The notes under the pieces were generated by a model. It saw only the letters and a program-made list of their open reading frames with translations. It did not search any database and was not told the origin of the DNA. The translations under genes and the position numbers were made by a program. 47,761 bases of DNA, from the NCBI GenBank assembly GCA_017627955.1, contig JAGAFU010000045.1, forward strand, positions 1 to 47,761, written 5' to 3'. Of this stretch, positions 47,628 through 47,761 are shown one piece after another (the stretch's first letter is position 1; every line of letters starts with the position of its first letter). This DNA is from Bacteroidales bacterium. GTDB lineage: Bacteria > Bacteroidota > Bacteroidia > Bacteroidales > UBA932.

Positions 47628-47761
47628 TGACCCCCAAAAGTTAGACAAAGACTTTTGGAGGTCATTATTATGAGTAAACACAGTATTGAAGAGAGATGGG
47701 CTGCCGTTCAGAGCTATCTTAACGGCGAGGCATCCACTTTCATTGCGAAGCAGACTGGGAT
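47628..47761 (+). mobile_element. Left end of an IS3-family insertion sequence (runs off the window)
   Basis: The terminal inverted repeat begins TGACCCCCAAAAGTTAGACA at 47628, a typical IS3-family end. An internal 8-bp inverted repeat (CCAAAAGT at 47634-47641, ACTTTTGG at 47651-47658) could form a protective hairpin against outside transcription. The right end lies outside the window, so the target duplication cannot be checked. Confidence 0.8.
47670..47761 (+). CDS. IS3-family transposase OrfA, 5' part only
   Basis: Only 30 codons are in the window, starting at ATG 47670: MSKHSIEERWAAVQSYLNGE, then ASTFIAKQTG. This is the start of the helix-turn-helix domain typical of IS3-group (IS150-like) OrfA proteins, which bind the element ends. 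The gene lies just inside the left inverted repeat, as expected. It is truncated by the window edge, not by mutation. Confidence 0.8.
   Translation, partial: MSKHSIEERWAAVQSYLNGEASTFIAKQTG

Overview
The window looks like a chromosomal segment from a Bacteroidales bacterium (Bacteroidota), probably gut-associated. Evidence: many promoters of the Bacteroidota primary-sigma type (TTTG, about 19-20 nt, then TAnnTTTG), a GLPGLI protein beside a TonB-dependent receptor, DUF3127, a short lysine-type SerA, and carbohydrate-active enzymes carried as lipoproteins. By eye the core is moderately GC-rich, while several small loci (about 10.2-11.6 kb, 20.9-21.7 kb, 22.3-23.2 kb) are clearly AT-richer and look acquired. 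I cannot name a genus. No rRNA, tRNA or CRISPR array was seen.

Layout. 0.1-6.2 kb (+): dnaX, lptB, a secreted unknown, an M16 peptidase and a GH29 alpha-L-fucosidase, tightly packed. 6.3-9.1 kb (+): two tandem GH109 lipoproteins, which with GH29 suggest removal of terminal GalNAc and fucose from host-type glycans. 9.2-11.8 kb: an accessory patch with an ATPase missing its N-terminus, a gene remnant, and a toxin/antitoxin-like pair bracketed by identical 49-bp repeats. 11.9-20.9 kb (-): an L-arabinose operon in the order GH127, aldose epimerase, Na+ symporter, araD, araA, araB. 21.0-23.2 kb: a DUF4160/DUF2442-HTH pair with an operator-like inverted repeat inside its promoter, an unknown protein, and an orphan GT11 fucosyltransferase. 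23.5-28.4 kb (-): DUF1015, serA, serC, then pyrB and a YigZ/IMPACT protein. 28.4-29.9 kb (+): a pRiA4b-ORF3-like protein and miaA. 29.9-33.4 kb (-): a TonB-dependent receptor and a GLPGLI protein fused to the first residues of a BlaI-type repressor. 33.7-40.1 kb (+): a six-gene signalling operon (RelA/SpoT synthetase, Mesh1-like HD hydrolase, small-molecule-kinase-like protein, SpoIIE/HATPase sensor, STAS protein, K+/H+ antiporter). 40.2-47.3 kb: DUF3127 and FKBP (-), recQ (+), a PHP phosphoesterase (-), a DUF308 membrane protein and dnaG (+). 47.3 kb to the end: an outer-membrane gene cut by an IS3-family element whose transposase runs off the window.

The most unusual signal is a dispersed 27-28 bp palindromic element, present in eight full copies plus fragments, all outside or at the edges of genes. 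Its copies show compensatory base changes that preserve one hairpin with an invariant tandem G.A/A.G mismatch; some copies abut start codons. Other points of interest are the alarmone/partner-switching operon, the two small regulatory gene pairs bracketed by short direct repeats, the blaI-GLPGLI fusion scar, and an SSB-like C-terminal tail on DUF3127.
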